In this document: positions 1-7,445 of the stretch, one piece after another
Layout of the letters: each line of letters starts with the position of its first letter
How positions within the stretch are numbered: position 1 is the stretch's first letter
Origin: Bacillota bacterium
Lineage (GTDB): Bacteria > Bacillota > Clostridia > Christensenellales > CAG-138
Direction: 5' to 3'
Assembly: GCA_023395595.1 (NCBI GenBank)
Contig: JAEWYO010000048.1
Coordinates: 1 to 64,000, forward strand
Length of the DNA: 64,000 nucleotides
Translations under genes and position numbers: made by a program
The notes under the pieces: generated by a model
Database searches by the model: none
Told to the model about the DNA's origin: nothing
The model's input: the letters and a program-made list of their open reading frames with translations, nothing else

Positions 1-35
1 TAGACGTGGCTTCCAACCCTTCAGAATGACGTGAT

Positions 36-77
36 AAATAAACAAAGACCATCCGGATGGATGGCCTTTGTTTATTT
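36..77. terminator. Bidirectional stem-loop terminator
   Basis: AAATAAACAAAG and CC on the left pair with GG and CTTTGTTTATTT on the right around a short GC-rich loop, with T-rich flanks on both strands. It lies immediately downstream, in the minus-strand sense, of the tRNA-Met 3' fragment, as expected for a tRNA terminator. Confidence 0.8.
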
Positions 78-135
78 GGTTGCGGGGGATGGACTTGAAC
101 CAACGACCTCCGGGTTATGAGTGCGTACTTATGCG
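78..135 (-). repeat. tRNA-Met 3'-half fragment, attachment-site-like junction (copy 1)
   Basis: Read on the minus strand, this holds a CTCATAA anticodon loop, CCCGG, a TTCAAGT T-loop and the CCCCCGC acceptor 3' strand, which is the 3' half of a tRNA-Met(CAT). The 5' half is absent: the bases upstream of the loop do not pair with the anticodon stem. The same 58 bp recur at 40118-40175 with one mismatch (ACTTATGC versus ATTTATGC). A tRNA 3' half followed by direct repeats is the usual product of tyrosine-recombinase integration. No intact tRNA-Met is present in the window. Confidence 0.7.
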
Positions 136-300
136 AAATATCATTATGATTATACGATGATAATCGTAAATAATCGCTGTTCTTTGCGGATAATTCAAAA
201 TGTGTTTTTGACGATTATGAACGATTATAAGCCATTAGTGATGACAATAAACATCAAATAAACATCAGGTAGTAGGTTTCGTTTTACATTTTCTATCAAT
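136..300. repeat. Arm-type repeats of an integrated element end (copy 1)
   Basis: Next to the tRNA fragment lie several ATAATCG/GATTAT motifs, then the tandem AATAAACATC repeats and GGTAGTAGGTTTC at 245-280. The same order of motifs occurs to the right of the second tRNA fragment (40176-40290, then 41970-42005 after an inserted IS). Repeats of this type are expected as integrase arm sites, but no integrase gene is visible here. Nothing coding is seen between 136 and 463. Confidence 0.5.
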
Positions 301-463
301 TATTGATAAGTCTAGGTGATATAAGAATTTGGGAACGGGGATCCCATATCTTTGTTCCTTTCATGACATAGCGCTAAAATGCAGATCTTAAAAGTAATAA
401 TGGAAAGACAGAAAGCTGTCTACGGATTATTAATCGTAATCTTGGTGAATTCCGTAGGAAAGA

Positions 464-1300
464 CTAGTTGCGGTATCCCTTTTGCTTGCTGGAGAGTGTG
501 GAGTTGTTGATTCGATACTGCTTCGGAGGACAACCGACTTTTTTTTTGAAAAAGCGTGAAAAATAGAACTCATCCTTAAAGTGAAGCTGATATGCTAGTT
601 CTTTAAGGTTTAGGTCGGTCGTGATCATCAACTCTTTGGCACGTTCGATAACTGCTAGATCTATATATTGCTTGACAGTCACGCCCATGTCTTCTTTGAA
701 TTTTTTCCGAAGAGTGTTCTCATTGATGCCCAACTGGTTTGCAACTGTATGCAGTGAGGTATCACCATAACAGTGCGCCTCAATCTGCTGAAATAGATCT
801 TTATATTGCAAATACAACGCGATCTTGTCATAGCTGATTTCCGTTTTGATCACAAAACGTGACAGCAGTTTATATAACTCCGCCTTCAGGATGAGTTTGT
901 CTTCAACCTTCTTGGTTTTCACAAGATCGACGATAAGTTGAATTTCTTCCCGAGTGCTGCTCAGGCGCATGCACTGCTGATTAAACTCAAAGATGTCTCG
1001 CCCTGGTAGATAGTCCAGCCGGAAATGGATGTAGAATTTTTCGAACGGCTGGTCACAAAGATAGTGATAGGTCGACTGAATCGGGATCAAGTAGATACTG
1101 TCGCGTACAAGCGGTGTTGCGTTTCCGCTCGCATCCTCCAGCCTCGCGCCGCTTTCCAAAATGAAATAAAGCCGGTTAAACGGAGAGCAAACATTCCGTT
1201 TTTGCCAGTCCATGTCGCCAAACACATACCCGTGCTCAACGATTTTGATATCCAGCGCGTTAAAAAGCAGCTGAAAATTGTCGAATTGATCGTTTTTCAT
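464..1300 (-). CDS. AraC family transcriptional regulator
   Basis: A 278-residue protein with an N-terminal cupin-like effector domain (about residues 35-110) and a C-terminal double helix-turn-helix (about 175-268). The second HTH carries the family signature region with FYFSRFFKKKVGCPPKQYR. Such two-domain AraC proteins usually activate a neighbouring carbohydrate operon on binding a sugar. It is divergent from the ABC-importer and hydrolase operon at 1603 onward, so it is the likely local activator. The palindrome at 1507-1522 in the shared intergenic region is a candidate target. The effector is unknown. The start was taken as the first ATG; it has only a weak GGA upstream. Confidence 0.9.
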   Translation of the reverse strand: MKNDQFDNFQLLFNALDIKIVEHGYVFGDMDWQKRNVCSPFNRLYFILESGARLEDASGNATPLVRDSIYLIPIQSTYHYLCDQPFEKFYIHFRLDYLPGRDIFEFNQQCMRLSSTREEIQLIVDLVKTKKVEDKLILKAELYKLLSRFVIKTEISYDKIALYLQYKDLFQQIEAHCYGDTSLHTVANQLGINENTLRKKFKEDMGVTVKQYIDLAVIERAKELMITTDLNLKELAYQLHFKDEFYFSRFFKKKVGCPPKQYRINNSTLSSKQKGYRN

Positions 1301-1506
1301 ATCAAATTGTCCATGCTATTAAAATGAATATCTATGGTTCAAAGGCTTGTAAACAGTATAATAAAACCATAAGAAAATTGCAAATGCGTTATTGATTTTG
1401 CATGTTTCCGCATCAAAAACCCGACGATTCACAACAAGGGAAAAAAACAAGAATTCAAATCTCTAAAAGCGAGCTATTAGTGCAAATAACCACTATTTTT
1501 GCGTTT

Positions 1507-1522
1507 ATTTCACATGTGAAAT
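1507..1522. promoter_or_regulatory. 16-bp perfect palindrome, candidate operator
   Basis: ATTTCACATGTGAAAT is a perfect palindrome located about 80 bp upstream of the solute-binding protein start, in the 302-bp divergent region between the AraC gene and the importer. It could bind the AraC protein or a global catabolite regulator; AraC proteins more often bind direct repeats, so the partner is open. The rest of 1301-1602 is AT-rich with no ORF I can support. Confidence 0.45.
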
Positions 1523-1602
1523 TTGATATATCAAGAACGAAATCCACAATTGCGATCCGGGACCCCAAAAAGAGAAGAGCAAAATAACAAGGAGGAAATT
1601 TC

Positions 1603-3240
1603 GTGAAGAGAACATTGAGTATTCTATTGGCAATGATGCTATGCTTGAGCTTGCTGAGCGCATGCGTCGTCAGCAGCGAAGAACCGGCTGCCGCCCCGGC
1701 TGCGGCCGAAGCGACCGAGGCCGCGGCAGAAAGCACTTTGCCCGCCGAGCCGGTTGAGATCTCCATTATGTCGTGGCACGCTCCGAACAGCGGAGATAAA
1801 TACTACGACGGTATGCAGTATGTCATGGACGCCTATACGGCAGCGCACCCCAACGTGACCTTCAAGTATGAAGCCCAACCGCTTGACGGGTATGTGGAGT
1901 TACTGGATACGCAGTTCATCTCCGGCAAAGCGACGGACATTATTTTCATGCAGCAATACATGATGGTGCAGTTTACCGACAAGGGTGTTCTGCTCTCGCT
2001 CGATCCTTATATGTTTGCTCCGAGCGCATATAATGATACCGCGACTCGTTGGGTGGATACATTTACCGGAGGCGAGGATAGCTTTATGAAGATGAAGACG
2101 TCCAACGCCGCGGGCGCAATCATGTCCGTGCCGAACGATTCCTCGTCCTCGTTTGCAATGAGCCTGCCTTTCTTCTATAACAAGAACCTGTTTAAGCAGG
2201 CTGGCATCGATAAAGTGCCGGAAACCTATGCAGAGTTCATCGACGCGCTGAAGAAACTGGAAGCCATTGGCGTAGCGCCGGTTGCTGGTGAGCATGTCGA
2301 CCGTCACGTTTCCTGGTCCATGGGTTGGATCGGCGAACAAATGGGCGAACACTACTATGACAAACTCTTTGATGCGAAATACAACGGTTCCGACAAACTC
2401 GAGCTCAAACAGGATAAGGACGCGATCATGCTGGCTACTGGCATGCTCACTGCGGACGATCCAGTGCTGCAGGATATCTGCAAGATGCTCTATGAATATG
2501 CGCAGTATTGGCAGGATGGCTGGACCGGCGCTGCGTATCAGGACGCGAAGAACCTCTTCCTGATGCAGAAAGCTGCGATGTTCCAGGAAGGCTTCTGGGC
2601 CTTCACCGAATATTCGGATATCGTGCAGGACTTCGAGTGGGGCGTAATGAACGTTCCGATGATCACGAAGGAATCCAGCGAATATGCTTCGGAAGGTTTC
2701 GTGAAGGCACAGGGTCAACAGGAAGCCGGATACTGTGTCAATGGTGCGGTAGCACAGGACGAAGCCAAGACTGCAGCTGTGATCGACTTCTTACAGTTCC
2801 TCAGCAGCGCGCCTGTGCAGCAGGAATATGTAGACATCGCATCTTCGCTCTCTCCTGTGGACGGCGTAACGCAGCCTGACGCAATGGCGCTCTTTAGCTA
2901 TGATACTTCGCTTTGCACCAAGGAAGCGCCTGTGACCGCTGCATTCATTGACTACGGCGATTCCGGCATCTGGGGCGGAAACACCGAAGAGTTCCTTACG
3001 GGTAAGATCGATGTGACCACCTTCATCCAGCGGTCGCTTGACAACTCCAAGCAGAAGGCGATCAACGACTGCCTTGATAAACTGACGACGCTGCCACAGG
3101 GCATCGCGGATGCGGAAGCGGCACTCGAAAAATCGAAGGCTGCGGGAGCTGCGGATGTTGTCATCCAGTCTCAGGAGAATGCGCTTGCACTGCTGAAACT
3201 CAAGCTGGAAATGTACCAGCAGTATTGCGGAGACCTGTAA
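1603..3240 (+). CDS. ABC transporter sugar-binding lipoprotein (family 1)
   Basis: Extracellular solute-binding protein of 545 residues that would capture an oligosaccharide and deliver it to the permeases encoded next. It has a type II signal peptide ending in the lipobox LSAC (Cys21), then an Ala/Glu/Pro-rich linker, then a family-1 SBP fold starting at about residue 52 (ISIMSWHAPNSG) and the usual VPND and FYNKNLF segments. At 545 residues it is longer than the typical 420-460; the excess includes an Ala-rich helical C-terminal part near residues 485-535. Start: GTG preceded by AAGGAGG. It is the first gene of the operon. The following hairpin at 3267 probably keeps its transcript level above that of the permeases. 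Confidence 0.93.
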   Translation: MKRTLSILLAMMLCLSLLSACVVSSEEPAAAPAAAEATEAAAESTLPAEPVEISIMSWHAPNSGDKYYDGMQYVMDAYTAAHPNVTFKYEAQPLDGYVELLDTQFISGKATDIIFMQQYMMVQFTDKGVLLSLDPYMFAPSAYNDTATRWVDTFTGGEDSFMKMKTSNAAGAIMSVPNDSSSSFAMSLPFFYNKNLFKQAGIDKVPETYAEFIDALKKLEAIGVAPVAGEHVDRHVSWSMGWIGEQMGEHYYDKLFDAKYNGSDKLELKQDKDAIMLATGMLTADDPVLQDICKMLYEYAQYWQDGWTGAAYQDAKNLFLMQKAAMFQEGFWAFTEYSDIVQDFEWGVMNVPMITKESSEYASEGFVKAQGQQEAGYCVNGAVAQDEAKTAAVIDFLQFLSSAPVQQEYVDIASSLSPVDGVTQPDAMALFSYDTSLCTKEAPVTAAFIDYGDSGIWGGNTEEFLTGKIDVTTFIQRSLDNSKQKAINDCLDKLTTLPQGIADAEAALEKSKAAGAADVVIQSQENALALLKLKLEMYQQYCGDL

Positions 3241-3266
3241 ATCAAGCAGTAAATCGCGAATGGGTC

Positions 3267-3306
3267 GGCCGGCTCAGAAACGTAATTTTGAGCCGGCCTC
3301 TTTCTA
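3267..3306 (+). terminator. Intercistronic hairpin/attenuator after the binding protein
   Basis: GGCCGGCTCA and TGAGCCGGCC form a 10-bp perfect stem with a 12-base loop followed by TCTTTCT. Its position between the binding-protein gene and the first permease suggests partial termination or 3'-end protection, which makes the binding protein more abundant than the membrane parts. Confidence 0.75.
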
Positions 3307-3438
3307 TCACTACAACAATCAGATATGATCGAGTTATACCAAAAGACGAATTTTTGACTACTTGATTAGATCATTAGCGGTATTCTTGATGTAAGCAATG
3401 ATGATCGGGCTATACCATGAGTAGAGGAGCGCAATAAA

Positions 3439-4338
3439 ATGCAAGTCAGGCAGAAAAAAAAGAAATTCAGCACGCGAATCATATTAATCGGATACGCGTT
3501 CATCTTGCCCGCGCTGGGGTTTAACCTGCTGTTTGACTGGTACCCCATGCTGGATGGCGTGGTAATGTCATTCTTCCGCTGGGATGGGTTTCGTACGGCT
3601 ACGTTTGTCGGCCTTCGCAATTTTGTTCAAATTTTTCAAGACGACGTGTTTTGGACCTCGGTGAAAAACATGATGTTCTTCTTTGTTGCGGGCATCATTT
3701 TAATGGCACCAGCCATCATCTCAAGTGTGGTGCTATTTCGCATGAGAAATAAAAGATTGCAATATTTCTATCGCGTTTTGCTGTGCATCCCTATGGTGAT
3801 CCCGTTCATGGTCATCATCCTGATCTGGCAGTTTATGTATAATCCGCAATACGGCTTCTTCAATCAACTGCTCACGAGTTTGGGCTTTGTGGACTATCTT
3901 CAAACCTGGCTTGGAGACCCCAAGCTCGCGAAATGGTGCATTCTGTTCGTCGGATTCCCGTGGGTTTCAACTAACTCGGTCTTGATCTATCTTGGTGGAT
4001 TGCAAAGCGTAGATAACGCAATTTGGGAGGCCGCGTCCATAGATGGGGTTACCTCTCTTAAACGATTTTTCTATATGGAACTGCCTCTGATCAAGGGTCA
4101 GTTCAAGCTCAACCTCATCGGTGCGCTTGTCGGCGGCGTAACCGGCTATACGATGCAGATGGTTATGACCAAGGGCGGACCGGGGTTTGAAACGCTGGTG
4201 CCCGGATTATATATGTATAACAAAGCGTTTACCGCCAAGCAGTATGGCTACGCGGCAGCGGTTGGTCTTGTGCTGTTCGCGGTGAGTCTGATTCTGACGC
4301 TGCTGACGCTAAAACTGGTAAGGAGTGACGATCAATGA
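3439..4338 (+). CDS. Sugar ABC transporter permease (UgpA/LplB/MalF type)
   Basis: A 299-residue integral membrane protein with about six transmembrane helices, the first at residues 12-35. The cytoplasmic EAA loop (EAASIDGVTSLKRFFYMELPL, near residues 197-217) docks the ATPase in this family. It pairs with the permease at 4335, whose start overlaps this stop by ATGA, so the two are translationally coupled. Start: ATG with GAGGAG about 10 bases upstream. No ATP-binding protein is encoded in the locus, as is common for Bacillota sugar importers that share one MsiK/UgpC-type ATPase. Confidence 0.92.
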   Translation: MQVRQKKKKFSTRIILIGYAFILPALGFNLLFDWYPMLDGVVMSFFRWDGFRTATFVGLRNFVQIFQDDVFWTSVKNMMFFFVAGIILMAPAIISSVVLFRMRNKRLQYFYRVLLCIPMVIPFMVIILIWQFMYNPQYGFFNQLLTSLGFVDYLQTWLGDPKLAKWCILFVGFPWVSTNSVLIYLGGLQSVDNAIWEAASIDGVTSLKRFFYMELPLIKGQFKLNLIGALVGGVTGYTMQMVMTKGGPGFETLVPGLYMYNKAFTAKQYGYAAAVGLVLFAVSLILTLLTLKLVRSDDQ

Positions 4339-5201
4339 GCAAAATGACGAATGCGGCGGAACGTCGCGGGTGGATCAGGCTGCCCAAGGCTCGCGCAGGG
4401 GAGCTTTCCAAGCATCTCTTCATGATGCTTGTTGTGGCGGCAATGTTTGTGCCTTTTATCATGATGCTGAGCATTGCCCTCAAGGACAAAAAGCAGATCG
4501 TCTATGATTTCTTTTCTTTCAGCGGCCCATATCACTGGGAAAACTATAAGGCTGCCTTTTCCGCGATCTCACCGTATCTGTTCAATACGGTCTTCATGGC
4601 GGTCTGCACAACGGTACTCTCTGTACTGCTGGCGACGCTTGCCGGATACGCGTTTGCGAAGCTGAAGTTTCCGCTGCGCAAGCTGTTGTACGGCATTATT
4701 TTCATCAAGATGATGCTGCCGGGCGTAGCGAATCTGATCCCATCCTTCACGCTCGCGATGAAGCTTGGAATTCTCGATACCTATCTGCCTGTCATTCTGT
4801 TCGGCGCGGGCGTAAACATGCCGTATTGGGTTTTCGTCATGCGAACGTTTATCGGCATGCAACCGAACGACCTATTTGAGTCGATGCGTCTGGACGGCGC
4901 AGGAGAGTTAAGAATTTACTGGCATCTGACACTGCCGCTGCTGCGCCCGATGATCGCGCTGATGTCGATGAATATCTTTATCGCAGTTTGGAACGATTTT
5001 ATCTGGCCGCTCGTCACAATTCCTTCGCAGGAGTTGCGCCCACTGACAGTTGGGATCGCCGTTCTTTCGACGCAATTCCCGCAGGAGACAGGCATGCTGG
5101 CCGCAAGCTATGTGCTCGCGAGCGTTCCGCTGTTCATCATCTTCCTATTCTCAATGAAGCAGTTCGTTGAGGGTCTGAGTGCGGGTTCCATCAAACTGTA
5201 G
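4335..5201 (+). CDS. Sugar ABC transporter permease (UgpE/MalG type)
   Basis: A 288-residue inner-membrane permease forming a heterodimer with the product of 3439-4338. A long N-terminal cytoplasmic tail (about 25 residues) precedes six predicted membrane helices. The EAA-type motif is SMRLDGAGELRIYWHLTLPLL. The C-terminus ends FVEGLSAGSIKL, typical of MalG-type proteins in CUT1 importers. It overlaps the upstream permease by four bases. The next gene begins only 35 bases after its stop, so importer and enzymes appear to form one operon. Confidence 0.92.
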   Translation: MSKMTNAAERRGWIRLPKARAGELSKHLFMMLVVAAMFVPFIMMLSIALKDKKQIVYDFFSFSGPYHWENYKAAFSAISPYLFNTVFMAVCTTVLSVLLATLAGYAFAKLKFPLRKLLYGIIFIKMMLPGVANLIPSFTLAMKLGILDTYLPVILFGAGVNMPYWVFVMRTFIGMQPNDLFESMRLDGAGELRIYWHLTLPLLRPMIALMSMNIFIAVWNDFIWPLVTIPSQELRPLTVGIAVLSTQFPQETGMLAASYVLASVPLFIIFLFSMKQFVEGLSAGSIKL

Positions 5202-5236
5202 TCACCCGATTGTCTGAATCAAACTTGGAGAAATCA

Positions 5237-7429
5237 ATGCAAAACACGATCGCACCGCTGCAACGAGGCTTTCTGGAAAGCGAATTTGAACGCTTGTGCT
5301 CGCTGACGTTTGCGTCCGCCGAGCGCGTGATGCCCGTTTTCATGCTGACACAGGAAATGCAGGAAGCGATCTGGATTACATCAAGTCCGCGCGCGGTCGT
5401 TTTTCGGGCACGTATGTCGGGGGATTTAGCGGCGGCTGTATATGAGTTTTTCGAACAATGCGGGATGCACTTCGGTTTTTCGGAAGAGCTCCTTTGCAGA
5501 AGCGAAAAATTGACAGCCGTACCATTGATGAACATCAGGTTAACGCCTTCGATTGCGCGGCGCGGCATCCGCATGCATTTAAATTTCGTGCAGGATCAGT
5601 CGTTTTTCACCGAAGCTGCGTTTGCTTCTTACATTGATCGGCTCGCGTCCATGAAGTTCAACTATCTTTTGTTTCATATGTACAATAGCCAGGAATGGTA
5701 TCCATTTACCTATCGCGGCTTGCGGCATCTTTCGCAGAAGCTGGGAAACCTGGACAACCAGCCCCTGCCCGACGATATGATCGGACGCGCGCGCATACGC
5801 ACGAAGCGAATTTGGTATCCCGCCGAGTTTGAATCGATTGAAGATCCGGAAGCGCTGCTTCTCGCGGTGCATGAACGTTATCTTCGCATGATGGAGCGCG
5901 CAAAGGCGTGCGGCATGACGGTTGCAGCATCCATTGAACCGGAAGACATCTCCGAGGTATTTGAACAAAAAGTACTTGCCTGGTCCAACGAAGAACAAGA
6001 GCGGGAGAAAAACTATAATCTCTCATCCGATTGGCAGCAGGGCTGGTCCGGAAAGAAAACCGCTGAGATAGATACCCTTAACCCGATCATGCTCGATCTT
6101 GCTGTAGAGCGCTGCTTGCAGCTATTTGACGCGTATCCTTGCCTCGACGAGCTGCACCTAATCTCGCGCGAAGGAACTAGTTATCTTGCAAAGGACGGCA
6201 CAGCATATCGAGACGAGTTGGAACGACTTGGTCGATCACTTGGCATAACATTTGAAGATGCGTTCATTAGGCAGCTAGAAGTAATCAATACAGATGACGC
6301 CGCGATCAACCCCAAGGCGTATCCGTACTGGACGGTTTTACCGGGTCAAAATCAGTATGCAACCTTTGTCGGGGCGATGCGGTATCTGGAGTTTGCGCTG
6401 AGAATTCTGCGCGATGAGCGCATGCAGGCTCTTGCGCAAAACATCTCGCTTGTCGTGACCTTGTATTCACCGAACCCGAATACGATTCGGCTTGTGAACC
6501 AGTACGCGGGTAAAATCATACCCACGGGTGTGCGTTTTGACATCCTAGGTGATTATGGTGCACGTGATATTGCAAACCAGATGAATGATTGGGACGCGTT
6601 GTTGACAAACAAAAACGATGTCGGCGTAATCTCGTGGTTGGAGTTCGACGGAAATATGGATCTCGCACAGAACTGGACGCGAGCGATCTACGATAATGTC
6701 GCGAAAGCTGCGGAGCTGGGCATTGACACGATGTGTTTTAACCACTGGCGTGTGCGCGGGTTGGAACAGAACGCGAAGGTTGCGGCGGAGGCCTGCTTTG
6801 AGCTGGATCAAGGGTACGACCGAATCATGCGCCGGTATGCGGACGATGTGTTCGGTGCGGACTGTGCGGGCGCGATGATGAAAGCTGCCGAAACGCTGGA
6901 GCGAGCGACCGACTTCTGCAAACGAAAGCTCTATAACGTAGGGTTTACCGGAGAATGGGTCTATCGTTTCGCGACAGATCCGCCGGGCTATCGGGAGGAA
7001 GATCTAGAGCGTGCGCGCGGATTATTTGACGACGCAGCGAGCTGGTATCTCACGCTTGCTGCTACCTGTGAAGAGCGTGGAAAACGGGAAGCTGTCTATC
7101 TTGCGATGCAGTGTTCGATATCAAAACTGCACCTACAGATGGTTTCGCACCTTCAATGTGCGAAGCATGAGATGATACACGTTGGCATCTGGCCGCCTGA
7201 CAAAAAAGTCGATAAACTGCCGCGCAAGCAAGAGCTGGAAGATTTGCATGCAGAGGCAAACGCGGCGCTTAACTTCGCGCAAAGCTATATGCGCTGCTAT
7301 GCCGATTTTGTGGAGACTTGCGATGAGCAGGGCGAGCTTGCTCATTATCAGCTCGGGGTGATTCAACCGCTGGAACAGCTGGTTTGCAGCCTGAATTCCT
7401 TACGCGGTATTAGCGCACGGCAGGAATGA
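5237..7429 (+). CDS. Putative glycoside hydrolase, GH20/GH67-like architecture, family unassigned
   Basis: A 730-residue protein starting at the ATG preceded by TTGGAG; an in-frame TTG at 5210 has no binding site. Residues 1-100 look like the alpha/beta N-terminal domain that precedes the barrel in GH20, GH67 and GH84-type enzymes. The barrel opens with RRGIRMHLNF and KFNYLLFHMYNSQEW, and later holds ISREGTSYLAKDG, GVISWLEFDGNMD and CFNHWRVRG, followed by a helical C-terminal region (about 560-725). No signal peptide is seen, so it should act in the cytoplasm on the imported sugar. Its place directly after the permeases suggests it removes an outer residue. I cannot assign catalytic residues or a CAZy family; a uronidase or hexosaminidase activity would be a guess. 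Confidence 0.6.
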   Translation: MQNTIAPLQRGFLESEFERLCSLTFASAERVMPVFMLTQEMQEAIWITSSPRAVVFRARMSGDLAAAVYEFFEQCGMHFGFSEELLCRSEKLTAVPLMNIRLTPSIARRGIRMHLNFVQDQSFFTEAAFASYIDRLASMKFNYLLFHMYNSQEWYPFTYRGLRHLSQKLGNLDNQPLPDDMIGRARIRTKRIWYPAEFESIEDPEALLLAVHERYLRMMERAKACGMTVAASIEPEDISEVFEQKVLAWSNEEQEREKNYNLSSDWQQGWSGKKTAEIDTLNPIMLDLAVERCLQLFDAYPCLDELHLISREGTSYLAKDGTAYRDELERLGRSLGITFEDAFIRQLEVINTDDAAINPKAYPYWTVLPGQNQYATFVGAMRYLEFALRILRDERMQALAQNISLVVTLYSPNPNTIRLVNQYAGKIIPTGVRFDILGDYGARDIANQMNDWDALLTNKNDVGVISWLEFDGNMDLAQNWTRAIYDNVAKAAELGIDTMCFNHWRVRGLEQNAKVAAEACFELDQGYDRIMRRYADDVFGADCAGAMMKAAETLERATDFCKRKLYNVGFTGEWVYRFATDPPGYREEDLERARGLFDDAASWYLTLAATCEERGKREAVYLAMQCSISKLHLQMVSHLQCAKHEMIHVGIWPPDKKVDKLPRKQELEDLHAEANAALNFAQSYMRCYADFVETCDEQGELAHYQLGVIQPLEQLVCSLNSLRGISARQE

Positions 7430-7445
7430 AGAAGGAGGGAAGGGA

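Noticed and set aside
78..135. A functional tRNA-Met gene
   Set aside because: Only the 3' half from the anticodon loop is present; the upstream bases cannot form the D-arm, anticodon 5' strand or acceptor 5' strand.
1900..2718. 272-codon frame on the minus strand inside the binding-protein gene
   Set aside because: Shadow of a GC-rich gene; no binding site, no recognisable domain, and the plus frame encodes a clear lipoprotein. The same applies to long minus frames at 8688-9290, 14073-14885, 19487-20119, 24922-25524 and 31836-32321.
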